DNA of 64,000 bases. It comes from Kiloniellaceae bacterium. Lineage in GTDB: Bacteria; Pseudomonadota; Alphaproteobacteria; Kiloniellales; J153. Positions 23,799 to 34,334 of the stretch are shown here, in pieces (position 1 is the first letter of the stretch; each line of letters starts with the position of its first letter). Both the position numbers and the translations under genes were made by a program. A model generated the notes under the pieces. That model ran no database searches. It was not told the DNA's origin and saw nothing but the letters and a program-made list of their open reading frames with translations. The DNA is taken from NCBI GenBank assembly GCA_021776135.1, contig JAJFGL010000054.1, positions 1 to 64,000 on the forward strand, given 5' to 3'.

Positions 23799-26218
23799 GC
23801 GCCACCAGCTTCAAGGCCGATCGCCACGCCCGCATTGTCATTATCGGCGGCGGCGCCATCGGTTGCTCCCTCGCCTATCACCTGGCGCGCGCCGGGGAGA
23901 GCGGCGTGCTGCTGCTGGAGAAATCGCGGATCACCGACGGCTGCACCTGGCACGCCGCCGGGCTGGTCGGACAACTTCGCGGCAAGCGCAACCTGACGCG
24001 GCTCATGCAGGAGTCGGTCGCGGTCTTCGACCGTCTCGAAGCCGAAACCGGCCAGGCCATCGACTGGCGCAAGACAGGTTCCCTGCGCCTCGCGTCCTCG
24101 CCCGCGCGCTGGAGCGAAATCCGCCGCGCCATGACCCAGGCGCGCGGCATCGGTTTCGAGTGCCACAGCCTGAGCCCAGGGGAGGCGAAAGAGAAGTTTC
24201 CCTACATCGACTTGGACGGCGTTGTCGGGGCCGCCTTTATCCCCTCGGACGGCTATGTGGACCCCTATGCCCTGACTCAAGCCTATGCAAAAGGCGCGCG
24301 GGCCAAGGGGGCGCGGATCGAGGAAGGCGTCTGCGTGCGCGAGATCGTTCTTCAAGGGCGGCGCGCCGCCGGGGTGGTGACCGATGGCGGCACCGTCGCT
24401 TGCGACATCCTGGTCAACTGCGCCGGGCTTTGGGCCAAGCGGGTCGGCGCCCTGGCCGGAGTGCCCTTGGCCGCCGGCGTGGTCGAACACCAGTATTTCG
24501 TCACCGAGAAAACCCTGGACCTCGCGCCCGATTTGCCGACCCTGCGCGACCCGGACAAGAATTTCTATCTGAAGCCCGATGTGAGCGCCTTCGCCATCGG
24601 CGGTTGGGAGGACGGAACGAAAGGTTGCTGGCGCGGGCGGCCGCCGTTCGATTTCGGGCGCGAGTTGTTCGACTCCAACATGGACCGTCTGGAACGTTTC
24701 GCCCTGCCCTGCGCCGAGCGCCTGCCGGTGCTCAACGACACCGGCATCCAGACAATCATCAACGGCCCGATCCCGGTTTCAGCCGACGGCGAACCGATCA
24801 TGGGACTGGCGCCGGACTTGGATAATTTCTATGTCGCCTGCGGATTCACCGCCGGCATCGCCGCCTCGGGCGGGGCCGGCCACGCCATGGCCAACTGGAT
24901 CCTGCACGGCGATCCGGGCATGGACCTCTGGCCCTTCGACGTGCGCCGCTTCGGCGCGCCCCAGGCCAATGGCCGCTACCTGGAAGCCCGCGCCATCGAA
25001 GCCTATGGCTCCTACTACAAGATCCATTGGCCGGGCGAGGAGACCCAAGCCGGGCGCGGCCTGCGGCGCAGCCCCCTCTACGAAATCCTGAAACAACGCG
25101 GCGCGGCCTATGGCGCCAAGAACGGCTGGGAGCGGCCCAACTGCTTCTCCGCGAACCATATCGAACGCCCCAGCTTCGAGAACAAGCCCGGCTGGTTCGA
25201 GGCGGTTGGCGCCGAGGCGCGGGCTATCCGCGAACGCGTGGCCCTGATAGACCAGTCCTCCTTCGCCAAGTTCGAGATTGCCGGACCGGGCGCGGGTAAG
25301 TTCCTGCAAGGCCTGGCCGCGAACGATCTTTCCGGCCCGGCGGGGACTTGCGTCTATACCCAGCTTTGCAACCCCAAGGGCGGGGTCGAGGCCGACCTGA
25401 CAATCATGAAGCAGAGCGATGACCTGTTCTATGCGGTCACCGGATCCGGCTTCGGGGTGCGCGACGGCCATTGGCTAGGCAGCCACATGCCCGGCGAGGG
25501 CACGGTCAAGATGCGCGAGGTCACGCGGGAACGCGCGGTCATCAACCTCTGCGGGCCCCGCGCGCGCGATGTGCTGCAAGCGGTCACGGACCAGGATGTC
25601 TCGAACGCGGCGCTTCCATTCCTTTCCGTGGCCGAGATAGAGGTCGGTCACGCCAGCGTGCGCGCGGCGCGCATCGGCTATGTGGGGGAACTGGGCTGGG
25701 AGTTGCACATACCGGCCGAGTATGCCGCCCATGTCTATGAAACCCTGATGGCAGCGGGCCGGGAATTCGGCATCGCCGATGCGGGTTACCGGGCCATCGA
25801 GTCGTGCCGCCTGGAAAAAGGCTATCTCTATTGGTCCGCCGATCTGAGTCCCGACTACTCGCCTTACGAGGCCGGTCTCGGGTTCTGTGTCGCCCTCGGC
25901 AAGGGCGACTTCCTGGGCCACGACGCCCTGGCGGCGATCGAGGATAAGGGCGCCGCGCGCAAGCTATGCGCCTTCGCGGTCGAGGGCTTCGCCCCCTTTC
26001 ACGGTGGCGAGGCGATCCTTAAGGAAGGCAAGGTCGTGGGCCAAACCACCAGCGCGGGCTTTGGCCACACCCTAGGCAAGACCCTGGCCTTCGGTTACCT
26101 GCCAAGCGGTCTGGCCAGGGAAACCGATTTCGAAATTGAGGCCTTCGGCACGGCCTACACGGCCACCCGCGGACCGCGCTGCCACTACGATCCAAGCAAC
26201 GCACGCTTGAAGGCGTGA
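23792..26218 (+). CDS. Dimethylglycine/sarcosine dehydrogenase-like flavoprotein (second paralogue)
   Basis: 808 residues, with its start overlapping the end of the first paralogue by 7 bases. Same domain order: IVIIGGGAIGCSLAYHLA (residues 15-32), TWHAAGLVG with His54 as the predicted covalent FAD ligand, and a GcvT-like C-terminus (ERVALIDQSSFAKFEIAG, YVGELGWELHIP, GYRAIESCRLEKGYLYWSADL). The copies differ throughout, especially in the substrate-facing segments of the DAO domain, so this is an old duplication with probable specialisation, not redundancy. Tight coupling suggests equimolar synthesis, possibly as a heterocomplex. Confidence 0.93.
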   Translation: MLSATSFKADRHARIVIIGGGAIGCSLAYHLARAGESGVLLLEKSRITDGCTWHAAGLVGQLRGKRNLTRLMQESVAVFDRLEAETGQAIDWRKTGSLRLASSPARWSEIRRAMTQARGIGFECHSLSPGEAKEKFPYIDLDGVVGAAFIPSDGYVDPYALTQAYAKGARAKGARIEEGVCVREIVLQGRRAAGVVTDGGTVACDILVNCAGLWAKRVGALAGVPLAAGVVEHQYFVTEKTLDLAPDLPTLRDPDKNFYLKPDVSAFAIGGWEDGTKGCWRGRPPFDFGRELFDSNMDRLERFALPCAERLPVLNDTGIQTIINGPIPVSADGEPIMGLAPDLDNFYVACGFTAGIAASGGAGHAMANWILHGDPGMDLWPFDVRRFGAPQANGRYLEARAIEAYGSYYKIHWPGEETQAGRGLRRSPLYEILKQRGAAYGAKNGWERPNCFSANHIERPSFENKPGWFEAVGAEARAIRERVALIDQSSFAKFEIAGPGAGKFLQGLAANDLSGPAGTCVYTQLCNPKGGVEADLTIMKQSDDLFYAVTGSGFGVRDGHWLGSHMPGEGTVKMREVTRERAVINLCGPRARDVLQAVTDQDVSNAALPFLSVAEIEVGHASVRAARIGYVGELGWELHIPAEYAAHVYETLMAAGREFGIADAGYRAIESCRLEKGYLYWSADLSPDYSPYEAGLGFCVALGKGDFLGHDALAAIEDKGAARKLCAFAVEGFAPFHGGEAILKEGKVVGQTTSAGFGHTLGKTLAFGYLPSGLARETDFEIEAFGTAYTATRGPRCHYDPSNARLKA

Positions 26219-26230
26219 GAGGAGACAGGA

Positions 26231-27163
26231 ATGAATAACGGCGACATCGCCCAAGCCCGCGCGGCAATCGCAACGCTTCCGCTCTTCAAGGAACTGGATC
26301 GCGAAAAGGTAAACATCACCCGGCTTGGCGGCCTGACTAATCTGGTGTTCCGGGTCGAGGCCGGGGGCGAGGATTTCTGCCTGCGTCTGCCGGGCCAGGG
26401 CACGGAAGAGTATATCGACCGCGAGGTCGAGGCCCACAACGCCCGTGTCGCCGCTGAGCTTGGGGTCAGCGCCGAAGTCCTCCACGCCGATGCCGCCAGC
26501 GGCGTCATGGTCACGCGCTTTCTGGACGGGGCCGAAACCATGTCGCCGGAAACTTTCCGTTGCATACCGGGGGCCCCGGCCCGCGCGGCGGCGGCTTTCC
26601 ATAAGCTGCACACCGGCGGCCGGAGTTTCGAGTTCCGCTTCGAACTCTTCGCCATGATCGACGACTACCTGAAAATCCTGGCCACCAAGACCGTCGAATT
26701 CCCGGACGGCTACCGCGATGTTCTGAAGGAGGCCGAGGCGGTGCGCGAGGCCTTGAACGCCCGGCCCGGCGCCCTCGCCCCCTGTCACTGCGATCCCTTG
26801 TGCGAGAACTTCCTGGATACCGGCGCGCGCATGTGGATCGTCGACTGGGAATACTCGGGCATGAACGATCCCATGTGGGATCTGGGCGATCTTTCGGTCG
26901 AGGCCGGTTTCGAAGCGGCTCACGACGAGGCCATGATGGCCGCCTATTTCCCCGGCGGCGCCGGCGCCGCCGACTGGGGCCGCATGGTGATCTACAAGGC
27001 CATGTGCGACTTGCTCTGGACCCTCTGGGGCCTGATCCAACACGCCAACGACAACCCGGCGGAAGATTTCTGGGCCTACGCCACGGGCCGCTTCGCCCGC
27101 TGCAAAACCCTCATGGCCACCCCGGACTTCGCCGGCCACCTGCGTGCGGTGCGAAAGGGATAG
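26231..27163 (+). CDS. Choline-kinase-like phosphotransferase (second paralogue)
   Basis: 310 residues; AGGAGA upstream of the ATG. N-lobe RLGGLTNLVFRVEAGGEDFCLRLPG, catalytic APCHCDPLCENFLD and WIVDWEYSGMNDPMWDLGDLSVEAGF mark the choline/ethanolamine-kinase family. It is last in the betaine-transport/demethylation operon, 12 bases after the second flavoprotein. It is only distantly similar to the first kinase-like gene of the operon. Substrate unknown; phosphorylation of an amino-alcohol intermediate is the simplest idea. Confidence 0.88.
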   Translation: MNNGDIAQARAAIATLPLFKELDREKVNITRLGGLTNLVFRVEAGGEDFCLRLPGQGTEEYIDREVEAHNARVAAELGVSAEVLHADAASGVMVTRFLDGAETMSPETFRCIPGAPARAAAAFHKLHTGGRSFEFRFELFAMIDDYLKILATKTVEFPDGYRDVLKEAEAVREALNARPGALAPCHCDPLCENFLDTGARMWIVDWEYSGMNDPMWDLGDLSVEAGFEAAHDEAMMAAYFPGGAGAADWGRMVIYKAMCDLLWTLWGLIQHANDNPAEDFWAYATGRFARCKTLMATPDFAGHLRAVRKG

Positions 27164-27190
27164 ATAACAGGCAAAAATATTTTCCCTGCC

Positions 27191-27218
27191 TGCATCCAAA
27201 CCGCATCCGGCCAGCGTA
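27191..27218 (+). promoter_or_regulatory. ECF-type promoter candidate upstream of the sigma factor gene
   Basis: TGCATCCA (27191-27198) and CGTA (27215-27218) are spaced 24 bases start to start. The same pair, at 23 bases, precedes the DUF4331 gene, as expected for an autoregulated ECF sigma factor and its target. Confidence 0.55.
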
Positions 27219-27409
27219 GAAGCCGGTGTAAGCCTGAGGAACGTCCGATGTAGTCCCCCATGTTTTGGAGAGCCCGCTTGGCAAGAACCCGACTCAAATT
27301 TCCCAGTACCGCGCCTTTCCGGCGCCGGGTACGCCGCCGCCCGCCAAGCGCGCGGCCCCAGATTCTTCCCATGACCCACGAGCGGTCATCGTTGTATGAT
27401 ACCGGTCTT

Positions 27410-27988
27410 ATGGCCAAGGAAAACACGCGAACAATGGCGGCGGCCGCCAAGGTTTCAGAACTTGAGCCGCTCAACGATATACTGATTGCCGCCGCCAAGG
27501 GCGACCGCTCGTCCTTCGCGCGCCTCTATAAGCTCGCCTCGCCCATGATGTTCGCGATCGCACTACGCACCTTGCGTGAGCGCGACCTAGCCGAGGAAGT
27601 CTTGCAAGACGCCTTTATTGTAATTTGGAGCAAGGCGTCGCAGTTCGACCCGGACCGCGGCCAGGCCATGGCCTGGATGATTACCATTATCCGGCGCAAG
27701 GCCATCGATACACTTCGCGCCAAGGGGCGCCGACCCAAGACGGGCGCGAGTTTGGAGGATTTGGCCGAAGTATTGCCAGATCCGGCGGCCGGCAAGCATC
27801 CCTCCGCCAGCGCCCTGGAACAATGCCTGGAACGCTTGAAGGAACAACAGCAACAGGCGATCCGCCTGGCGTACTATTACGGTTTGACCCACGAGGAACT
27901 GGCTGATCGAATGAAGTCGCCGCTCGGCACCACGAAGTCATGGGTCCGGCGCGGGCTGATGCAGATAAAAGAATGCCTGGACCAATGA
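27410..27988 (+). CDS. ECF sigma factor (RpoE/SigK-like)
   Basis: 192 residues from this ATG; in-frame ATGs at 27260, 27371 and 27434 are alternatives, and family alignment of the N-terminus favours 27410 or 27434. Region 2 is SFARLYKLASPMMFAIALRTLRERDLAEEVLQDAFIVIWSKASQFDPDRGQAMAWMITIIRRKAIDTLR; region 4 is CLERLKEQQQQAIRLAYYYGLTHEELADRMKSPLGTTKSWVRRGLMQIKECL. The stop overlaps the anti-sigma start (ATGA). It probably controls its own operon and the DUF4331 operon, since both have the same motif upstream. Confidence 0.93.
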   Translation: MAKENTRTMAAAAKVSELEPLNDILIAAAKGDRSSFARLYKLASPMMFAIALRTLRERDLAEEVLQDAFIVIWSKASQFDPDRGQAMAWMITIIRRKAIDTLRAKGRRPKTGASLEDLAEVLPDPAAGKHPSASALEQCLERLKEQQQQAIRLAYYYGLTHEELADRMKSPLGTTKSWVRRGLMQIKECLDQ

Positions 27989-28539
27989 CGAGTATCGACC
28001 TTCAGCGGCAAGCGGGCGAATACGTTCTCGGCACCCTCGCCCCCGAGACCCGGAAAAAATTCGCGGTGGCCATGTCACGCGACCCCGGCCTGCAAGAACT
28101 TGTCGCCCAGTGGGAACGGCACTTGGCGCCCTTGGAAGCGGACATCGCGCCGATACAACCGCGCGACGCGGTGTGGAGCGGTATCGAGGCGGCCCTGGAC
28201 GGGGCGCCGCGCGACGCTCTCAACATATCGATCCGCGCGAACGAGGGCATCTGGATAAAGACCAGACCCGGGGTCGAGAAAAAGCAACTCTTGATCGACC
28301 GCGCGGTGGGAACTCAATCGTTTCTGGTGCGCCTCGCGCCCGGCACCAAGTTCGCGTCGCACCGCCACCGCCAGGTCGAGGAATGCCTGATGATCGAGGG
28401 CGACCTCACCATCGGCGAGGAAAGTTACGGACCGGGCGACTATGTCGCGGCCCTCGCTGGGTCCATACACCCGGTCATACACACCAAGAGCGGCGCGATG
28501 TTCTACATCAGTGGCGAGTTGAACGAAGCCTTCGACTAA
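27985..28539 (+). CDS. Anti-sigma factor with RskA-like N-terminus and cupin C-terminus
   Basis: 184 residues, overlapping the sigma gene by 4 bases. Residues 1-75 (LQRQAGEYVLGTLAPETRKKFAVAMSRDPGLQELVAQWERHLAPLEADI, DAVWSGIEAAL) read like the sigma-binding domain of RskA/SigK-type anti-sigmas. Residues 85-184 form a ChrR-type cupin (FLVRLAPGTKFASHRHRQVEECLMIEGDLTIGEESYGPGDYVAAL). The zinc-binding HxxxCxxC of true ChrR proteins is not visible. There is no membrane helix, so it is a soluble sensor, perhaps reading a metal or small molecule through the His-rich cupin. Confidence 0.85.
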   Translation: MTSIDLQRQAGEYVLGTLAPETRKKFAVAMSRDPGLQELVAQWERHLAPLEADIAPIQPRDAVWSGIEAALDGAPRDALNISIRANEGIWIKTRPGVEKKQLLIDRAVGTQSFLVRLAPGTKFASHRHRQVEECLMIEGDLTIGEESYGPGDYVAALAGSIHPVIHTKSGAMFYISGELNEAFD

Positions 28540-28855
28540 GCGCAAACCCCTGCTTAACCGTTATTGCCGGACTTGATCCGGCAATCCATCGAGGTTCGGG
28601 TCCCGGCATTTTCCATGGACCCTCAGGTCAAGCCCAAGGGTGACTTGCGAGCAAAACGATACTCTTCAAGCTTGCGCCGCCCTGACTACCGAAAAGATTC
28701 TCCACTTCTTGCATCCATGTCCCCGCGCACGGCGTAAGTCGGGGTATGTCGGATAGCGGTAACTACCGTTCAGCGGGCGTCTTACTTGGACTGCTCCAGC
28801 GTCCGGCGAGACCGGATTCCCCGGTCGCTGATGTGCAACGAACGGAGTAGTGACT
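28540..28855. promoter_or_regulatory. Intergenic region: REP repeat, then ECF-type promoter
   Basis: A REP pair lies at about 28558-28588 (TTGCCGGACTTGATCCGGCA) with a diverged partner near 28616-28650. The promoter-like pair TGCATCCA (28710-28717) and CGTA (28733-28736) matches the one before the sigma gene and would give a leader of roughly 110 bases to DUF4331. Confidence 0.6.
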
Positions 28856-30451
28856 ATGTCCCTCAAAAGTACCACCCTTGGCATCGTGGGAGGCGCCGCC
28901 TTATTGGCGGCCATGCCCATGGCGCCGCTTCACGCATCCAGTCATATGGATGCCCCCCTGATAACCCTGGACGATCCCGCGAACACGACCGACGTCTATG
29001 CCTTCGTCAGCGAAGGCCGGGACGGCCAGTACCTGACCACGGCGCTGGCGGTCAATCCCTTCGAGGAACCCGGAATCGGCCCCAACATCTATCGCTTCGA
29101 CGACCGCGTGCGTTACGAAATTCACATCGCCGCCGACGAGGCCGATCTCGCGGCCGGCCGCGCCACCTTCAGCTACCGCTTCAAGTTCAAGACCCGGTTC
29201 CAAAACCGCAACACGATCCTGCAGGCCTTTCAGGGCGTGATCGGAACCGACCTTGACGAGGATGGATTTTCACCGTCGCAGAACCTGCGTCAAACCTACA
29301 CGGTCACCAAGGTCGATAACCGCACCGGCAGGAAAACCGTCATTGGCCGGAACCTGCGGGTACCGCCGAACAACCAAGGTCTCGTGACGCCGCTTTATAA
29401 CCAAGACAACGACGGCGACATGCCGGCCAAGGAAGGCGTCGACAGCAACGGAGCGCTCGACTTCTATACCCGTAATGCAATCGGCAACCTTTCCGGCGGC
29501 TATCAGGTCTTCGCCGGTCAGCGCGACGATGGTTTCTACGCTGATATTCAGTCGATTTTTGATTTGGATTTCGCCTTTGGCGGCGCCGATCCCTTCAACC
29601 CCAGCCCGGCCAAGCCCTTCGACAGTCAGGGCGGCTTCAATGTTCACACCATCGTCCTGAACATTCCCTTCGCCGAGTTGGGCGAAGCCAAGATCGCCGG
29701 CGTTTACGCCACCACCTCACGCCGGCAGAAGACCAAGCTGGCGAAGAACCCGGCTAGGCCTTTCGACAATGACGATGACGGCGATGATGACGGCGATGAC
29801 GACGGCGATGAGAATGGCCGCGATTCCCGCGGTATGAAATTCGATCGCACTTCCGGGCGTTTCATCCAAGTCGCGCGCCAAGGCAACCCCTTGTTCAACG
29901 AGGCCCTGGTTCAGATCTCCCGCAAGGATCTCTATAATCGCGTCGATCCAACTCGCGACGAGGAATTGTTCCTGAGCTTCGCCGCCAACCCGGAATTGGC
30001 TGAGGTCCGAAACACCACGCCCCTGAACGATGCCAACGGCAACTCCCTGATCGTCGGCATCTACATCCCGGACGTCATCAAGGTCGATCTGACCACCGGG
30101 CCGGCGCGCCTGGCGGGTGAGAACGGCTTCAACCGGCTTGGCCTGTTCGGCGGCGACCTCTTGCAGAGCCAAGTGCAGGATCCCTTCGCTAACGGCGGGC
30201 TCATCCCCGGCGGTTGGCCGAATGGCCGGCGCTTCGGCGACGATGTCGACGACATCGCCCTCCTGGCACTGGGGAATGCGCCCCTGATCCAGGGTCAGCC
30301 GGTTCCGGAAGGCGACGCCTCCCTGACTGACTTCGACGGCATCACCTCGAACGACATCACCTTCAACGATGTCTTCCCCTATGCCGCAACCCCGCTGAAC
30401 GGCCGCAACCATGGCCACCACGGCGACCCGGCCAAGACCGGGGACGAGTAA
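28856..30451 (+). CDS. DUF4331 family secreted protein
   Basis: 531 residues; this ATG has GGAG 9 bases upstream, and a GTG 6 bases earlier is the alternative. The signal peptide ends near LHA-SSHMDAP. DUF4331 hallmarks: SSHMDAPLITLDDPANTTDVYAFVSE at the mature N-terminus and GPNIYRFDDRVRYEIHIAAD. Around residues 304-322 an Asp-rich insert (repeated DDDG) is encoded by a GATGACGGC-type tandem repeat at about 29769-29815 and could bind calcium. It is the first gene of a set with a TPR protein and a HupE/UreJ protein. Function is unknown; its position after a sigma/anti-sigma pair suggests a periplasmic stress role. Confidence 0.88.
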   Translation: MSLKSTTLGIVGGAALLAAMPMAPLHASSHMDAPLITLDDPANTTDVYAFVSEGRDGQYLTTALAVNPFEEPGIGPNIYRFDDRVRYEIHIAADEADLAAGRATFSYRFKFKTRFQNRNTILQAFQGVIGTDLDEDGFSPSQNLRQTYTVTKVDNRTGRKTVIGRNLRVPPNNQGLVTPLYNQDNDGDMPAKEGVDSNGALDFYTRNAIGNLSGGYQVFAGQRDDGFYADIQSIFDLDFAFGGADPFNPSPAKPFDSQGGFNVHTIVLNIPFAELGEAKIAGVYATTSRRQKTKLAKNPARPFDNDDDGDDDGDDDGDENGRDSRGMKFDRTSGRFIQVARQGNPLFNEALVQISRKDLYNRVDPTRDEELFLSFAANPELAEVRNTTPLNDANGNSLIVGIYIPDVIKVDLTTGPARLAGENGFNRLGLFGGDLLQSQVQDPFANGGLIPGGWPNGRRFGDDVDDIALLALGNAPLIQGQPVPEGDASLTDFDGITSNDITFNDVFPYAATPLNGRNHGHHGDPAKTGDE

Positions 30452-30464
30452 GTCCTCAAGCAAG

Positions 30465-30491
30465 GGGGCGGGCTTCCGTTGAGCCCGCCCC
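30465..30491 (+). terminator. Strong hairpin between the DUF4331 and TPR genes
   Basis: GGGGCGGGCT (30465-30474) pairs perfectly with AGCCCGCCCC (30482-30491) over a 7-base loop. There is no T-run, so it may limit rather than end transcription into the next gene. Confidence 0.6.
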
Positions 30492-30514
30492 ACCCTTGAT
30501 CGAGGGAAGTGCAG

Positions 30515-31714
30515 ATGAAAAACCGCATGACATGCTCCATTACAATCCGCGCCCTGTGTGCGGCCATCGTCGTTTTCATGGGCCTAATCGCCAGCGAAGC
30601 CACGGCCAAGCCCTACATTCCCGCCAACGACGATACGGTGTTGGAAAAGCTACCGGCGCCGGGCACGGAATCTCAACGCGTTTTGCGTGGCCTGCGCACG
30701 CAACTGACCGCCACTCCAGAAAACCTGACCTTGGCCCTGCGCCTGGCCCGCCGCTACATGGATGTTGGCCGCGCCGAGTCCGATCCGCGTTACTACGGCT
30801 ATGCCGAATCTGCCTTGAAACCCTGGTGGGATATCGACAAACCGCCGCTCGAAGTTTTGGTTCTGCGTGCGGGGCTGTATCAGTTCCGGCATGATTTCGA
30901 GACCGCCTTAGACGACCTGGAAACTATATTGGCGGCGCGTCCGAACCATGCCCAGGCCCTGCTGACCAAAGCCTTTGTCCTGCAAGTCGTGGGGCGCAAC
31001 GGCGCGGCGATAGAGGCTTGCCGCCGCCTGCCCAAGAGCGGGCCTTCCCTTATCGTGGCGACCTGCCTGGGCCGGGTCGAGAGCCTGAGCGGCAAAGCCG
31101 CCGGCGGTAAAAACCGTTTGGCCAATGCGCTCACGGCCGGCAACAACGAAGACCGCCTGCGGCTGTGGGCCTTGACCAACCTGGCCGAGATCGCGGCCCG
31201 GCGCGGCGGCGCGCAAGAGGCCGAGCGGCATTTCCGTGCGGCGCTCGACCTCGGGCGGCGTGACGTTTACCTGCTTGGCGCCTACGCGGATTTCCTGCTG
31301 GAGCGGGGACGCCCGCAAGACGCCCGCGACCTGCTCGACGGCGACACCCGCCCCGACGGCCTGCTGCTGCGCCTAGCCATCGCCGAGCAGCGCCTGGGGA
31401 ACGACGCCGCGCTTCGATACCGGACCATGCTGGAGGCCCGCTTCGAGGCCAGCCGGCGGCGCGGCAGCATTCTGCACCGGCGCGAGGAAGCGCGCTTCAC
31501 TTTGGAAATCCTCAAGCGGCCTGAAACGGCCCTGCGCCTAGCCCTGGCGAACTGGGATTTACAGAAAGAACCGCACGACGCCGCCCTGGTTCTGCAAGCC
31601 GCCATCGCCGCCAAGACACCGACACGCGCCACGCCGGTCGTGGCCTGGATCGCCAAGACCGGCCTTGAAGACGTGTCGCTCGAGGCGTCGATACGGCGCT
31701 TGAAGCAGGGGTAG
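30515..31714 (+). CDS. Secreted TPR-repeat protein
   Basis: 399 residues; the ATG has GAGGGA upstream. A signal peptide with core ALCAAIVVFMGLIASEATA precedes helical repeats of the TPR kind (LTLALRLARRYMDVGRAESDPRYYGYAESALKPW, ALDDLETILAARPNHAQALLTKAFVLQVVGR, RLWALTNLAEIAARRGGAQEAERHFRAALDLGRRDVYLLGAYADFLLERGRPQDARDLL). It has no enzymatic domain and is probably a periplasmic scaffold for the DUF4331 and HupE/UreJ partners encoded on either side. Confidence 0.85.
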   Translation: MKNRMTCSITIRALCAAIVVFMGLIASEATAKPYIPANDDTVLEKLPAPGTESQRVLRGLRTQLTATPENLTLALRLARRYMDVGRAESDPRYYGYAESALKPWWDIDKPPLEVLVLRAGLYQFRHDFETALDDLETILAARPNHAQALLTKAFVLQVVGRNGAAIEACRRLPKSGPSLIVATCLGRVESLSGKAAGGKNRLANALTAGNNEDRLRLWALTNLAEIAARRGGAQEAERHFRAALDLGRRDVYLLGAYADFLLERGRPQDARDLLDGDTRPDGLLLRLAIAEQRLGNDAALRYRTMLEARFEASRRRGSILHRREEARFTLEILKRPETALRLALANWDLQKEPHDAALVLQAAIAAKTPTRATPVVAWIAKTGLEDVSLEASIRRLKQG

Positions 31715-31719
31715 GAAAC

Positions 31720-32826
31720 ATGCCGCGAATTATTCAGGCGCTGTACGCCGCGCTGCTGGTGCTGATCCCGGTAACCGCCGAGGCCCATAAGCCCAGCGAC
31801 TCCACCCTCGGCCTGCGGATCGACGGCGCCACGGTCCAAGGCACCTGGGCCATCGCCTTGCGCGATCTGGATTACGCCATGGGCTTGGACGGCGACGGCG
31901 ACGGCGACATCACCTGGGGCGAGTTGCGCACCCGTCACGGCGCCATCGCGGCCTATGCCCTGGCGCGTTTAGATTTGCGCGCGGACGATGCCGTTTGCCC
32001 GGCGGCGGCCAGCGAACACCTGGTCGAAGACCGCAGCGACGGCGCCTACGCGGTGTTGCGTTTCACCGCCGAGTGCGCGGGCACGATCGCTGATTTCAAT
32101 GTTCATTATTCCCTGTTCTTCGACCTCGATCCTCAGCATCGCGGATTACTCAAAACCGAATGGAACGGTGTGAACGCAACGAGCATTCTCAGCCCCGAAC
32201 GTCCAAGCTGGCGCGCCCAAGACGGTGAGGCCAACCCCTGGATTCAAGCCGCCGTCTATGCCGAGGAAGGCGTGTGGCACATCTGGATCGGCATCGACCA
32301 TGTGCTGTTCCTGATTTCGCTTTTGCTGCCCGCCGTGCTGCACCGGTGCAAGAGTGGCGGTACCTTGGCCAAGCGGCCGCACGCGGCCTTTCGCGAGGTG
32401 GTCAAGGTGGTCACCGCCTTCACCCTCGCCCATTCCATCACCCTGGGTCTGGCCAGTCTTGGCTGGATCGATCTGCCCCCGCGCCTAATCGAACCGCTCA
32501 TCGCCGCCTCCATCGTCCTCGCGGCGCTCAACAACATCTTTCCCGTGGTCTCGCGCGGGATTTGGGCGGTGGCCTTCGGTTTCGGTTTGATCCACGGCCT
32601 CGGCTTCGCATCCGCGCTCAGCGAGCTCGGTTTGCCGAGCGAGGGTTTGCTGCTGTCCCTGTTCAGTTTCAACCTCGGGGTCGAGGTGGGCCAGCTCGCC
32701 ATCGTCGCGGTGTTCCTGCCCGCCGCCACCTACGCTGCCCGGACCCGCTTCTACCAGCCGCTGGTCCTGCGCTTCGGATCGTTCGCCATTGCAGCCGTCG
32801 CGTCCATATGGTTTGTCGAGCGGGCC

Positions 32827-32835
<9 letters not shown>
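31720..32835 (+). CDS. HupE/UreJ-family membrane protein with EF-hand-like N-terminal region
   Basis: 371 residues. A signal peptide (to about EAH, residue 23) leads into a roughly 170-residue periplasmic domain containing DGDGDGDITWGEL (residues 57-69), a good EF-hand calcium loop with ligands Asp57, Asp59, Asp61, Asp63 and Glu68. Then come GVWHIWIGIDHVLFLISLLLP, the HupE/UreJ_2 signature, and about five more membrane helices. HupE/UreJ proteins carry nickel or related metals, but this long-N-terminus branch is uncharacterised. Its stop overlaps the end of the convergent glycerate kinase gene by 9 bases. Confidence 0.88.
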
Positions 32836-34095
<1,260 letters not shown>

Positions 34096-34146
34096 AGGGC
34101 TAGTTTTACAATCAACGGCGATACGGAAGAAAGCGCGAAGAAGGTT

Positions 34147-34236
34147 TACCGCCAAGGCACGAAGACACTAAGACGCGAAGATATATACATAGAAATCCAC
34201 TTCGCGGCTCCTTCGTGCCTTCGTGTCTTGGTGGTG
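34147..34236. repeat. CCACGAAGG-type inverted repeat
   Basis: TACCGCCAAGGCACGAAGAC (34147-34166) faces GTGCCTTCGTGTCTTGGTGG (34215-34234). It lies between glycerate kinase and threonine synthase and belongs to the family also seen at 15048-15253 and 38711-38866. Confidence 0.85.
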
Positions 34237-34334
34237 AATCCCTTTCTATTGAAAGCTCCGGGCTTGCGGCGGAAGGGCAATCCTTCGATAGTCGCCAACC
34301 GCCGCGTTTTCCCTTGCTCATCGAGGTTTTCATC

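Noticed and set aside
29767-29820. Short tandem repeat GATGACGGC considered as a CRISPR-like or minisatellite element
   Set aside because: It is in frame inside the DUF4331 gene and encodes an Asp-rich loop; there are no spacers.
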